A stretch of 64,000 nucleotides of DNA from Rhodospirillaceae bacterium SYSU D60007 (GTDB lineage: Bacteria; Pseudomonadota; Alphaproteobacteria; Reyranellales; Reyranellaceae), in contig QOCQ01000008.1 of NCBI GenBank assembly GCA_003574685.1, positions 62,001 to 126,000 on the forward strand, read 5' to 3'. Shown here one piece after another: positions 44,730-52,944 of this stretch. The notes below the pieces were generated by a model. The model ran no database searches. It saw only the letters and a program-made list of their open reading frames with translations, and was not told where the DNA came from. Both the position numbers and the translations under genes were made by a program. Within the stretch, counting starts at the first letter, position 1, and each line of letters starts with the position of its first letter.

Positions 44730-44816
44730 CTAGCCGATCGCGACCAGCCAGATGCATCCGACCAGCAACACCAGCGCTGTTGCCGTGTCCCAGTGGGTTG
44801 CCACAAACGCGCGCAT
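44730..44816 (-). CDS. Candidate 28-residue membrane peptide
   Basis: MRAFVATHWDTATALVLLVG plus a short tail, a single hydrophobic helix. AAGGGG lies 8 bases upstream of the ATG at 44816. An alternative start at 44837 adds seven residues but lacks a ribosome site. Placed 47 bases upstream of the 43-residue membrane gene on the same strand, so the two may form a unit. Support is weak because chance frames of this size are common. Confidence 0.3.
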   Translation of the reverse strand: MRAFVATHWDTATALVLLVGCIWLVAIG

Positions 44817-45417
44817 TTGCCAGACCCCTTGTTCCATGGCCGCAGCGCTTGCAGCGGCGCATTGCATGCTTCGGGCCGGGCGGCACGCGAACCGCAAGTG
44901 GGGATGGCGGAATCGCACGATACGCCCGCCACCGCGGCCCGAAGCAATGCGGAAAGCCAGCATCCACTCCTTCGCTCGCGAACCCGGGTGCACCTCGCCC
45001 GCCGCCGCAAGACTTCAAACCTCGGAGTGCCGTCGGAGAGAGAGGAGAGACGACCGGCCTGGCAGAGGTGGATGTCCTGCGCCCTTGCTCGTCAGGCGGC
45101 TCCAACCAGCCGCGACAGGCGAGGGTGCCTCGGGAGGGTTCGCCGGCGCCTCAACCCCGCGCCGGTCAGTAGCGAAATGGACGTCCTTTCATTCTTTGTG
45201 ACTAAACTTTCCGGCCTGATATGCCAGCCGGCACGCCGTGAAATTCAAACTTTGCGCCACAACCAAACGACGCAGGACATCTTGTACTCTATCGTTAGCG
45301 AAATGTCAAAGAAACCGCGAGATTTGCTCACTTCCTTACCAAAATTTGGGCAAAATATATACTTTGTGTCCTGATTCCAGTATGTTAAGCGTCGTCAATC
45401 TTTCGTTATGCGAATGA
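44817..45417. other. 600-base gap, right half clearly A/T-richer
   Basis: No convincing gene. From about 45170 to 45415 the sequence is markedly richer in A and T than the flanks. It contains a 65-codon frame (45177-45374) without a ribosome site and ends at a DnaA-box-like TTATCCACA. It probably carries the promoter of the rightward or leftward small units. No terminator or repeat was identified. Confidence 0.5.
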
Positions 45418-45426
45418 TTATCCACA
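45418..45426 (+). promoter_or_regulatory. Perfect DnaA-box sequence at the rsmB stop
   Basis: TTATCCACA matches the strong DnaA box. It overlaps the TAA stop of rsmB (45418-45420) and borders an A/T-rich gap. A single box next to coding sequence can occur by chance; no cluster of boxes is seen. Confidence 0.25.
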
Positions 45427-46749
45427 GCGACGAAGCCGCGTGATGTAGAAGGCGTCCATCCCGCCGCGGGCCGCCCAATGGAACGGCAGAGTCCGCAAAT
45501 CGCCCTGCGGCAGGATGGCATGCTCGAAACCCGGCAGCTCTTCGGGTTGTATGGAGAGCCGCTCCAGCGGCAGGCCCGCCGCCAGGGCCGCCGCGATCAG
45601 TCCGGGGCCTTCCTCCGGCTGGAGCGAGCACACCGCATAGACGAGGACGCCCCCGGGCCGCAGCATGGCTGCTGCCGCGTCAAGCAGCCGGCGCTGCACG
45701 TGGGTCAGCCGGGCGGTATCGGCGGCAGTCTTGCTCCGCGCGATGTCAGGATGCCGCCGGATCGTGCCCGTGGCACTGCAAGGCGCATCGAGAAGGACGG
45801 CATCGGCGAGCATTTCAGGACGCCACGCAGCGGCATCGGCACAGACCACCTCAGCCTTGAAGCCGGTGCGCCTCAGGTTCTGGGAAAGCCGGTCCAGGCG
45901 GCGGGACGACAGATCGACCGCTGTTACCCGGGCACCCGCCGCGACGAGCTGCAGTGTCTTGCCGCCCGGCGCGGCGCAGAGGTCGATCACCCGCCTGCCG
46001 GCAACATTGCCCAGCAGGCGCGCGGGCAGTGATGCCGCCACGTCCTGGATCCACCACGCGCCGTCGGCATATCCCGCCAGCGCCTCGACGCGGCCGCCAG
46101 CGGGACGCCGCAGGGAACCGCCAGGCAACGGGATTGCCTTGAGCCGCTCCGCCCACAAATCGCAGCTCGACGGGTCGCGCAAGGTGAAGTCCAGAGGCGC
46201 CTCGCGCAGGTGTTGTACGGCAATGGCCTCAGCCACCGCCTCGCCATACGCAGCACTCCAGGAGCGCCAGAGCCAATCCGGTGTGTTGAGACGTGCCGCC
46301 GCCGCCTCGGGCAGTCGCGCCTGCTCGCGCTCACGGGCGAGCCGCCGCAGCACGGCATTGACCAGGCCCTTGAACCGCTGCTGTCCCGCGTTCTCGACAA
46401 GTCTGACGGACGTATCGACGGCAGCGTGCGGCGGTGTGTCGAGGAAGAGAAGCTGGGCCGCACCGACACGCAGCGCGTCGGTGACAGGGTGCGCCCTGTC
46501 CGGCAGCGCCCTTTCCATGCGCGCAGCGATGGCCGCGTCGATTTCGCCGAGCCGCCGAAGCACGGTCGTCACCAGCAGGCGCGCGAAGGGCCGGTCGCTT
46601 CCTTGCAGCTCCGCAAAACCCGGATGCCGCGCCATGGTGTCTTCCAGCGGCTGGCCGCCCCGCAAGGCGGCATTCAACACCGCCAGGGCGACATGCCGGC
46701 TGGCAATGGCGTTGCTCTCCGAACCGGAATCTGGATCAGGTGCTGCCAT
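45418..46749 (-). CDS. rsmB: 16S rRNA (cytosine(967)-C(5))-methyltransferase RsmB
   Basis: 443 residues. An N-terminal NusB-like domain (HVALAVLNAALRGGQPLED, then VTDALRVGAAQLLFLDTPPH) precedes the methyltransferase domain with the SAM motif VIDLCAAPGGKTLQLVAAGA, the catalytic Cys in LLDAPCSATGTIRRHPDI and the second Cys in VYAVCSLQPEE. The ATG at 46749 (MAAPDPDSG) is used. It follows htpX by 54 bases in the same direction, a conserved alphaproteobacterial order. Confidence 0.95.
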   Translation of the reverse strand: MAAPDPDSGSESNAIASRHVALAVLNAALRGGQPLEDTMARHPGFAELQGSDRPFARLLVTTVLRRLGEIDAAIAARMERALPDRAHPVTDALRVGAAQLLFLDTPPHAAVDTSVRLVENAGQQRFKGLVNAVLRRLAREREQARLPEAAAARLNTPDWLWRSWSAAYGEAVAEAIAVQHLREAPLDFTLRDPSSCDLWAERLKAIPLPGGSLRRPAGGRVEALAGYADGAWWIQDVAASLPARLLGNVAGRRVIDLCAAPGGKTLQLVAAGARVTAVDLSSRRLDRLSQNLRRTGFKAEVVCADAAAWRPEMLADAVLLDAPCSATGTIRRHPDIARSKTAADTARLTHVQRRLLDAAAAMLRPGGVLVYAVCSLQPEEGPGLIAAALAAGLPLERLSIQPEELPGFEHAILPQGDLRTLPFHWAARGGMDAFYITRLRRCG

Positions 46750-46803
46750 GGACCGGCGCCTTGCGGCGACGCCGAGGCGCCGCGCCATCAAGCTGTCACC
46801 GCA

Positions 46804-47805
46804 TCAGCCCCACGGGCCGCGGCGCGGCCGTTGTACAGGATCGTCGTCGTTCAGCGGGCTGCGGCTGCTCGACGGCACGGCCGGACCCCACGGACCGCTG
46901 TCAGGCGAAGGCGAAGCTTCCCATGCCGGGGACTGGGGGCTGCGCATCATGCCGGCCATGTCATGCAGGCGCGCAATGCGATCCTCCATCGAGGGATGGG
47001 TCGAGAACAGGCTGGCGAAGCTGCCGCCAGAAAGCGGGTTGACGATGAACAGATGCGCCGTTGCCGGATGGCGCTCGGCAGGTTCGTTCACGACGCCGCC
47101 ACGTGCCATCGCCTCGAGCTTGCCCAAGGCGGACGCCAGCCACAGCGGATTGCCGCAGATTTCGGCGCCGCCGCGGTCAGCCTCGTACTCGCGGCTGCGG
47201 CTGATCGCCATCTGCACCAGCGAGGCCGCCAGCGGCGCAAGGATCATTGCCGCGAGCCCGCCGATCATGCCGAGCCCGCCGCCTCGGTCCCCCTCGTCGC
47301 GCCGGCCGAACATCGACTGGAACATGAAGATCTGCCCGAGCGCGCCGATCGCACCGGAGATGGTGGCCGCCACCGTCATCGTGAGCGTATCGCGATGCTT
47401 CACGTGGGCCAGCTCGTGCGCCATCACACCCGCGACTTCCTCGCGCGAAAGTCCGTTGAGCAGACCCATTGTTGCCGCCACGGCCGCCTTCTGCGGCGAG
47501 CGGCCCGTAGCGAACGCGTTGGGCTGTGCGGTGTCGATCACGTAGACGCGCGGCATGGGCAGGCTGGCGCGCTGCGCCAGTTCGCCCACCAGATTATAGA
47601 ACCACGGCACGTCGTGCGGACCGATCTCGCGCGCGCCATACATCCGCAGCACGATGCTGTCGCTGAACCAGAACGACGCAACGTTGCCGACCACGGCGAT
47701 CACCAGCGCAATCAGCATGCCGCTTTGTCCGCCCAGCAAATAGCCGACGGCCAGGAACAGCGCGGTCAGCGCCGCCAGCAACACGCCCGTGCGAAGATAG
47801 TTCAT
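46804..47805 (-). CDS. htpX: Membrane zinc protease HtpX
   Basis: 333-residue M48 membrane protease for quality control of membrane proteins. Two N-terminal helices are followed by the zinc site HELAH (in [18 protein letters not shown]) and [17 protein letters not shown] with the third ligand. A proline/serine-rich tail of ~45 residues ends in RRGPWG. The ATG at 47805 ([10 protein letters not shown]) is used. Divergent from the DUF1674 gene. Confidence 0.96.
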   Translation of the reverse strand: MNYLRTGVLLAALTALFLAVGYLLGGQSGMLIALVIAVVGNVASFWFSDSIVLRMYGAREIGPHDVPWFYNLVGELAQRASLPMPRVYVIDTAQPNAFATGRSPQKAAVAATMGLLNGLSREEVAGVMAHELAHVKHRDTLTMTVAATISGAIGALGQIFMFQSMFGRRDEGDRGGGLGMIGGLAAMILAPLAASLVQMAISRSREYEADRGGAEICGNPLWLASALGKLEAMARGGVVNEPAERHPATAHLFIVNPLSGGSFASLFSTHPSMEDRIARLHDMAGMMRSPQSPAWEASPSPDSGPWGPAVPSSSRSPLNDDDPVQRPRRGPWG

Positions 47806-47919
47806 CAAAGCCTCCGTCGCGCGGCACGTTGGCCGTATCCCGCGACCATCCCCATTTGGGGGTTGTGGACATGCGATCAAGCCTTGGCAAGCGAGGGTGA
47901 GAGAACCATATTATTTGCA

Positions 47920-48105
47920 ATGAGCATTGATCAGCCTGGTGCGTCATCCGCGCCAACACCCCGCTCGCCGGACGAGGGGAAGGCTGCCGGTCCGGCGAAG
48001 GCTCCTTCAGACAAGCAAAAGCCAAAGGAAATCGGAGGTCCGCCAGGCCCCGAACCGACGCGATACGGGGATTGGCAATTCAACGGCCGCGTGACGGATT
48101 TCTGA
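47920..48105 (+). CDS. DUF1674 (SDHAF4-like) protein
   Basis: 61 residues. The C-terminal EIGGPPGPEPTRYGDWQFNG followed by RVTDF is the DUF1674 signature, shared with the mitochondrial succinate dehydrogenase assembly factor SDHAF4. A bacterial role in flavinylated succinate dehydrogenase assembly is inferred from that kinship only. The ATG at 47920 is preceded by an A/T-rich promoter-like stretch, divergent from htpX, as in many Alphaproteobacteria. Confidence 0.88.
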   Translation: MSIDQPGASSAPTPRSPDEGKAAGPAKAPSDKQKPKEIGGPPGPEPTRYGDWQFNGRVTDF

Positions 48106-48159
48106 GGTCGCGGCGATCCTTTGGACGGCCAGCGGAGAATAGCGCTGGCGAAAGCAATG

Positions 48160-48183
48160 CATATAGAGTATATTCTCTATATG
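48160..48183 (+). promoter_or_regulatory. Inverted repeat over the nuclease gene start
   Basis: CATATAGAG (48160-48168) and CTCTATATG (48175-48183) are perfect inverted 9-base arms around TATATT. The right arm includes the ATG at 48181. In DNA it is operator-like; in RNA the arms could hide the start codon. Its A/T-rich make-up contrasts with the surroundings. Confidence 0.5.
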
Positions 48184-48636
48184 TCTTTTTGGCACCCCGT
48201 TTGCCTGGTTGCCTTGCTGGTCGCGATCTCGTCTACGGTCAGCGCTGCGCCGCGTGGACGTGAGACATTGTCGGGCCCTGTCTCCGCGATTGTCGAGGCC
48301 GTGCTGGATGGCGACACGGTCCGCGTGCGGGCCCTGATTTGGCTGGGGCAGGAGCTGACGACCGGCGTGCGCTTGCGCGGAATCGATGCCCCGGAGCTGC
48401 GCGGCCGCTGCGCCGCCGAGCGGGAGAAGGCACGCCAGGCGCGGCTGTATCTTCAGGCGCAGGTCGAGGGACGCAGGGTCTGGCTGTCCGAGATCGCCGG
48501 AGACAAATATGGCGGCCGGGTGGTGGCCCGGCTGGCCACCCATGACGGAATTGACGTCGGCAAGTCGATGCTGGCGCGCGGGCTCGTGCGGCCATATGTC
48601 CCTCGTGGACCGCGAGACAACTGGTGCAATCCCTGA
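48181..48636 (+). CDS. Exported thermonuclease-like (SNase) protein
   Basis: 151 residues. The ATG at 48181 gives a good signal peptide (SFWHPVCLVALLVAISSTVS). The nuclease domain has VLDGDTVRVRALIW, LRGIDAPELRGRC (Arg and Glu of the active site) and GDKYGGRVVARLATHDG with the second Arg. It should degrade DNA or RNA outside the cytoplasm. Alternative starts at 48157 (ATG) and 48121 (TTG) add a charged segment ahead of the signal. No good ribosome site is seen at any of them. Confidence 0.82.
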   Translation: MSFWHPVCLVALLVAISSTVSAAPRGRETLSGPVSAIVEAVLDGDTVRVRALIWLGQELTTGVRLRGIDAPELRGRCAAEREKARQARLYLQAQVEGRRVWLSEIAGDKYGGRVVARLATHDGIDVGKSMLARGLVRPYVPRGPRDNWCNP

Positions 48637-48750
48637 CTTCGGATCTGCCTTCCGTCAGGGCAGAATCCGGTGAGCGAGGCTGCTTGCGTGGTGGTGCGCC
48701 GCAAGCTAAGAGCCCGCACGCTTTTCGCCCGCGCGTTCGTGGAGCCGTCC

Positions 48751-49086
48751 ATGACCTATGTCGTTACCGAAGCCTGTATCAAGTGCAAGTACATGGATTG
48801 CGTCGAGGTATGTCCGGTCGACTGCTTCTACGAAGGCGAAAACATGCTCGTCATCAATCCGGATGAATGTATCGACTGCGGCGTGTGCGAGCCCGAATGC
48901 CCGCCTGAGGCCATCAAGCCGGATACCGACGGCGACCAGGACCGATGGGTGGAGCTGAACCGGGAATATGCGGCCAAATGGCCCAACATCACCCGAAAGG
49001 GCGAAGCACCGGCGGACGCGGACGAATTCAAGGACATGCCGGCCAAGTTCGACAAGTTCTTTAGCCCGGAGCCCGGCGCGCGCTAG
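48751..49086 (+). CDS. fdxA: Seven-iron ferredoxin FdxA
   Basis: 111-residue electron carrier with one 3Fe-4S and one 4Fe-4S cluster. The cluster cysteines are in [19 protein letters not shown] and [25 protein letters not shown] and [16 protein letters not shown] follow as in FdxA of other Alphaproteobacteria. The ATG at 48751 (MTYVVTEAC) is used; frame upstream is spurious. Confidence 0.95.
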   Translation: MTYVVTEACIKCKYMDCVEVCPVDCFYEGENMLVINPDECIDCGVCEPECPPEAIKPDTDGDQDRWVELNREYAAKWPNITRKGEAPADADEFKDMPAKFDKFFSPEPGAR

Positions 49087-49488
49087 GCATCAGGTGAGCC
49101 CAGGAGCGGGTGAGCCGCTCATCATTTTCGAAGTGAGTTCTGCTTGAATTGCATGGCTCATGGAGCTTCCTTGCGTCCCAAGCGTTGCTATTTTGCAACA
49201 TTGGGCGCGACTCGGTGCGGGTTCTGTGGTACTAATATAACCGCATGATGGCGGTTCTGAGGGGAACCTCCGCACGCCCGACTTTCACCGGTCGGTCTCA
49301 GCCTGGCTCGCTGGGGGAAACGAAGGACACCCGCTTTAGCGGAGGGCCCCGTTTGTCTCTGCGTGCAAGCGTTCGTGTACAAACGGTTGGGGGGTGAGAG
49401 TTGGGGAACCGCGGCTGGGGACGCGGCGTGTGGTGTTCAGCGGAGTCGGCGTCTGCCAAAGGCAGTGACGAGGGATGAGGGACCCGAG
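49087..49488. other. 402-base fdxA-carD gap with inverted repeat
   Basis: Long leader ahead of carD. CCCAAGCGTTGC (49177-49188) and GCAACATTGGG (49195-49205) form an imperfect inverted repeat around a T-rich TATTTT loop. A TACTAATATAAC patch (49230-49241) is -10-like, but no properly spaced -35 was found. A small CCGCT/AGCGG hairpin is at 49331-49342. The frame from 49363 is only an extension of carD. Confidence 0.55.
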
Positions 49489-50274
49489 ATGGCCACCAGG
49501 AAGAGCGTGACTGCGGCCAAGAATCGTGCCGCGGCCCGGGCGGCGGCGAGAAGTACAGCCAAGGCCCGGCCGGATACCCGGACGCGGCATGCCCGTCCGA
49601 GGAGTGTGGGCGCGGCAAAAGGGAAAGGCGACGCACGCAACAAGACAACTGAAACCAAAGCGAAGAGCGAGATGAAGAACAGCAAAACCCCCGTAGCAAA
49701 GCTGGCATCCAGCAAGCCCGCGCCGGCCAAGGCAGCGGCGGTCGTCAAGGCAGCCGAGCCCAAGCCGTCGGAGCTGGTGTTCGACAAGGGCGACTTCGTG
49801 GTTTACCCGACCCACGGCGTAGGCCGGGTGGTCGACATCGAGGAACGGCAGATTGCCGGCCACAAGCTTGATCTGTTCGTGATCTCTTTCGAGCAGGATC
49901 GCATGACGCTGCGCGTGCCGGTGGCCAAGGCCAAGGTTTCCGGTCTGCGCAAACTGAGCTCCCGGAAGATCATGGACAGCGCCCTCACCACGCTGAGGGG
50001 CCGCTCGCGGGTGAGCCGCGCGATGTGGAACCGCCGCGCCCAGGAGTACGAGGCCAAGATCAATTCCGGAGATCCGGTATCGATCGCCGAGGTTGTGCGC
50101 GATCTGCATCGCAACGCCGGCCAGCCCGACCAGTCCTACAGCGAACGGCAGATTTATGAGGCAGCGCTGGACCGCCTGGCCCGCGAGCTCGCCGCCGTCG
50201 AGCGGATCGACAAGGAGGCGGCCACGCAGAAGCTTCAGGGCGTGCTTAACACCATGCTGAAGCAGGCTGCCTAG
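49489..50274 (+). CDS. carD: CarD-family transcriptional regulator with long basic N-terminal tail
   Basis: 261 residues. The CarD/TRCF RNA-polymerase-interacting domain starts near residue 96 (FDKGDFVVYPTHGVGRVVDI), followed by the helical C-terminal part ending VLNTMLKQAA. CarD stabilises promoter complexes at rRNA and other genes. Ahead of it lies a ~90-residue Ala/Lys/Arg-rich tail, histone-like in flavour. The ATG at 49489 has GAGGGA upstream; an internal ATG at 49672 would give a more usual length. A terminator follows. Confidence 0.9.
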   Translation: MATRKSVTAAKNRAAARAAARSTAKARPDTRTRHARPRSVGAAKGKGDARNKTTETKAKSEMKNSKTPVAKLASSKPAPAKAAAVVKAAEPKPSELVFDKGDFVVYPTHGVGRVVDIEERQIAGHKLDLFVISFEQDRMTLRVPVAKAKVSGLRKLSSRKIMDSALTTLRGRSRVSRAMWNRRAQEYEAKINSGDPVSIAEVVRDLHRNAGQPDQSYSERQIYEAALDRLARELAAVERIDKEAATQKLQGVLNTMLKQAA

Positions 50275-50298
50275 GCGCTGTTACAGGCCATGTTGTCA

Positions 50299-50324
50299 GG
50301 GCGGCCGGCGAGGCCGCCCTTTTT
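50299..50324 (+). terminator. Rho-independent terminator of carD
   Basis: GGGCGGCC (50299-50306), loop GGCGA, GGCCGCCC (50312-50319), then TTTTT. A textbook hairpin with a T-run, 24 bases after the carD stop. Confidence 0.88.
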
Positions 50325-50396
50325 GTTTCGCGGCAACGGCTTGCTTTCGGGTGGCGCTGCCGGTAATCGCCGCCGGCCAGCCAACGGAGGAAACGC

Positions 50397-50915
50397 ATGG
50401 TCGCGACCGCGCGGCCTGTGGGCGAGCGGCGCAGCCGCGAATCCTACGGGCGCTACTACGAGGACTTCGAAGTCGGCGACATCTACGAGCACCGGCCGGG
50501 GCGCACGATCTCCGAGGCCGACAACACCTGGTTCACCCTGCTGACGATGAACCAGCATCCGCTGCATTTCGACAAGGAGTACGCGCGGCACAGCGAGTTC
50601 GGCCAGCCGATCGTCAATTCCTGCCTGACGCTCTCGATCGTGGCCGGCATGTCGGTTTCGGATGTCAGCCAGAAGACCATCGCCAATCTCGGCTGGACAG
50701 ACATTCGCATGCCGGCGCCGGTGTTCAACGGCGACACGCTCTATGCCGAAAGCGAAGTGCTGGCCAAGCGCGACTCCCGATCGCGGCCCACGGCCGGGAT
50801 CGTCACCGTGAAGACCACCGCTCACAAGCAGGATGGTACTGTGGTGATGGAGTTCACGCGCCAGATGCTGATCCCCAGGCGCGGGCATGCGGTCGACGAC
50901 AAGGCGAACTACTGA
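50397..50915 (+). CDS. MaoC-family dehydratase
   Basis: 172-residue hotdog protein of the MaoC hydratase type. Its YYEDFEVGDIYEHRPGRTIS start and the active-site block NQHPLHFDKEYARHSEFGQP (Asp/His-type hydratase motif) are clear. It would hydrate an enoyl-CoA or mesaconyl-like CoA. GGAGGA precedes the ATG. Its stop overlaps the acyl-CoA dehydrogenase start (TGATG), so the two act together. Confidence 0.92.
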   Translation: MVATARPVGERRSRESYGRYYEDFEVGDIYEHRPGRTISEADNTWFTLLTMNQHPLHFDKEYARHSEFGQPIVNSCLTLSIVAGMSVSDVSQKTIANLGWTDIRMPAPVFNGDTLYAESEVLAKRDSRSRPTAGIVTVKTTAHKQDGTVVMEFTRQMLIPRRGHAVDDKANY

Positions 50916-52093
50916 TGAGCCAGCAAGTCCACGCCCTCGACAACGAAGCCGTCACGCCGGAAGAAGAGGCGCAGATCCTCGACTCCGTGCGCAAGTGGCT
51001 GGCGCGCGACGTCAAACCTTACGTGCGCCAGCTCGAGCACGACGACGTCTGGCCGGCCGACATGGTGGCCCAGATGACCGAACTGGGCCTGTTCGGAGCC
51101 ACCATTCGCCGCGCCTATGGCGGGCTTGGCCTCGGCGCCTCCACCTATTCGAAGATCGTCACCGAGGTGGCCGAAGTGTGGATGTCCCTGTCGGGCATCT
51201 TCAACTCGCATCTGATCATGGCTTCGGCCGTGCAGCGTTTCGGCACCGAGCAACAGAAGAGCCGCTACCTCCCCCGCTTCGCCAGCGGTGAACTGCGCGG
51301 CGGGCTGGCCCTGACCGAGCCCGACTGCGGCACCGACCTGCAGGCCATCCGCACGCGCGCGGTGCGCGACGGCGATCACTACGTGATCAACGGCACCAAG
51401 ACGTGGATTTCCAACGGCATTCACGGCCACTGCGTTGCGATCCTGGTCAAGACGGCCGACACAGAACGGCGCCACAAGGGGTTGTCGATGTTCGTGGCGG
51501 AGAAAGGGCCCGGCTTCACCGTCAGCCGCAAACTCGAGAAGCTGGGCTACAAGGGGATCGATTCCGCCGAGCTGGTCTTCCGCGATTACCAGGTACCGGC
51601 CGCCAATCTGATCGGCGAAACGGAGGGCAAGGGTTTCGTCCACACCGCGGGCGGGCTGGAGCTGGGCCGGATCAACGTCGCGGCGCGCGGCGTCGGCGTG
51701 GCGACAGCGGCACTCAAGGCGGCAACGGGCTACGCCCAGATCCGCAAGACCATGGGCAAGCCAATCCATCAGCACCAGGCGATTGCGCTGAAGCTGGCCG
51801 ACATGGCCACGCGCGTGGAGGCCGCACGCCTGCTGGTCGAGCAGGCCGCCAGCGCATACGACGAGGGCCGGCGCTGCGACATGGAAGCCGGCATGGCCAA
51901 GCTGTTCGCCACCGAAGCTGCGCTGGAGAATGCGACCGAAGCGCTGCGCATCCATGGCGCCTACGGTTATTCCCGGGAGATGGACGTCGAGCGCTACTAC
52001 CGCGATGCGCCGCTTCTGTGCATCGGCGAAGGCACCAACGAGATCCAGCGCCTGATCATCGCCCGGCAACTGGTCGAGCGGAACCCGGTGTGA
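50915..52093 (+). CDS. Acyl-CoA dehydrogenase
   Basis: 392-residue flavoenzyme. LALTEPDCGTDLQAIRTRAV, KTWISNGIHGHCVAILVKTA, the GIDSAELVFRDYQVPAANLIG block and IHGAYGYSREMDVERYYRDA are typical; the catalytic Glu is expected in LLCIGEGTNEIQRLIIARQL. The ATG at 50915 overlaps the MaoC stop. With MaoC it could form consecutive dehydrogenation/hydration steps on a CoA ester. The nadX-like gene follows 14 bases later. Confidence 0.94.
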   Translation: MSQQVHALDNEAVTPEEEAQILDSVRKWLARDVKPYVRQLEHDDVWPADMVAQMTELGLFGATIRRAYGGLGLGASTYSKIVTEVAEVWMSLSGIFNSHLIMASAVQRFGTEQQKSRYLPRFASGELRGGLALTEPDCGTDLQAIRTRAVRDGDHYVINGTKTWISNGIHGHCVAILVKTADTERRHKGLSMFVAEKGPGFTVSRKLEKLGYKGIDSAELVFRDYQVPAANLIGETEGKGFVHTAGGLELGRINVAARGVGVATAALKAATGYAQIRKTMGKPIHQHQAIALKLADMATRVEAARLLVEQAASAYDEGRRCDMEAGMAKLFATEAALENATEALRIHGAYGYSREMDVERYYRDAPLLCIGEGTNEIQRLIIARQLVERNPV

Positions 52094-52107
52094 GCGGGGC
52101 ACCTGAT

Positions 52108-52929
52108 ATGCCGAACAGCCCAGCGTACCAGCGCGTCGCCATTGCCGGACTCGGCGCCATCGGGCTCAAGGTCGCCGGGACGCTGGACGCGGGCCTGCCG
52201 GGATTGAGCCTTGTCGCGGTGGCGGGCCGGGACGCCGAAAAGACCGCGAGCCAGGCCGCCGCATTGCATTGCGCACCACGCGTGCTGAGTGCGACGGCGC
52301 TGGCGGGAGTCGCAGACATCATCGTCGATTGCGCGCCGTCCGCCGCGTTCGCAGCGCTTGCAGAGAGCGTGGTCGATGCCGGCAAGATGCTGATGACCGT
52401 CAATGCCGGCGCGCTGCTGCGCCATCCCGACCTCGTCGAGCGGGCGCGGGCCAGCGGCGCGCGAATCATTGTGCCTACCGGCGCGTTACTGGGCCTTGAT
52501 GCGGTCCGCGCCGCGGCCGAAGGCACGATCGCTCAGGTGACGATGATCACCCGCAAGCCGCCGGGCGGGCTCGAGGGCGCGCCTTATCTCGTCGAGCGCG
52601 GCATCTCGCTGGCGGGGCTCGACAAGGCCATCTGCGTGTTCGAGGGCAACGCCGTCGAGGGCGCCAGAGGCTTTCCTGCAAACGTCAACGTGGCGGCGGC
52701 GCTGGGCCTGGCCGGCATCGGCCCCGAACGCACGCGCTTGCAGATCTGGGCCGACCCGGCGATCGACCGCAACACGCATACCATCGAGGTCGAGGCCGAC
52801 AGCGCACGCTTTACGCTGCGCATCGAGAACGTCCCCAGCGCCGAGAACCCGCGCACCGGCAAGATCACCGCCCTGTCCGTCATCGCCTGCCTGCGCGGGC
52901 TGACGTCGCCGTTGCGAGTAGGTACGTAA
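52108..52929 (+). CDS. Putative L-aspartate dehydrogenase-like oxidoreductase
   Basis: 273 residues. VAIAGLGAIGLKVAG is the nucleotide-binding motif; ARGFPANVNVAAALGLAG and DPAIDRNTHTIEVEADSA with the conserved His fit the aspartate dehydrogenase domain (NadX). It would make iminoaspartate or oxidise a related amino acid. Linked to the acyl-CoA dehydrogenase gene by spacing only. Confidence 0.85.
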   Translation: MPNSPAYQRVAIAGLGAIGLKVAGTLDAGLPGLSLVAVAGRDAEKTASQAAALHCAPRVLSATALAGVADIIVDCAPSAAFAALAESVVDAGKMLMTVNAGALLRHPDLVERARASGARIIVPTGALLGLDAVRAAAEGTIAQVTMITRKPPGGLEGAPYLVERGISLAGLDKAICVFEGNAVEGARGFPANVNVAAALGLAGIGPERTRLQIWADPAIDRNTHTIEVEADSARFTLRIENVPSAENPRTGKITALSVIACLRGLTSPLRVGT

Positions 52930-52944
52930 GGGAGTGACCAGAAA

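Noticed and set aside
45177-45374. 65-codon frame in the A/T-rich gap
   Set aside because: No ribosome site, no hydrophobic segment or domain, and not supported by neighbours.
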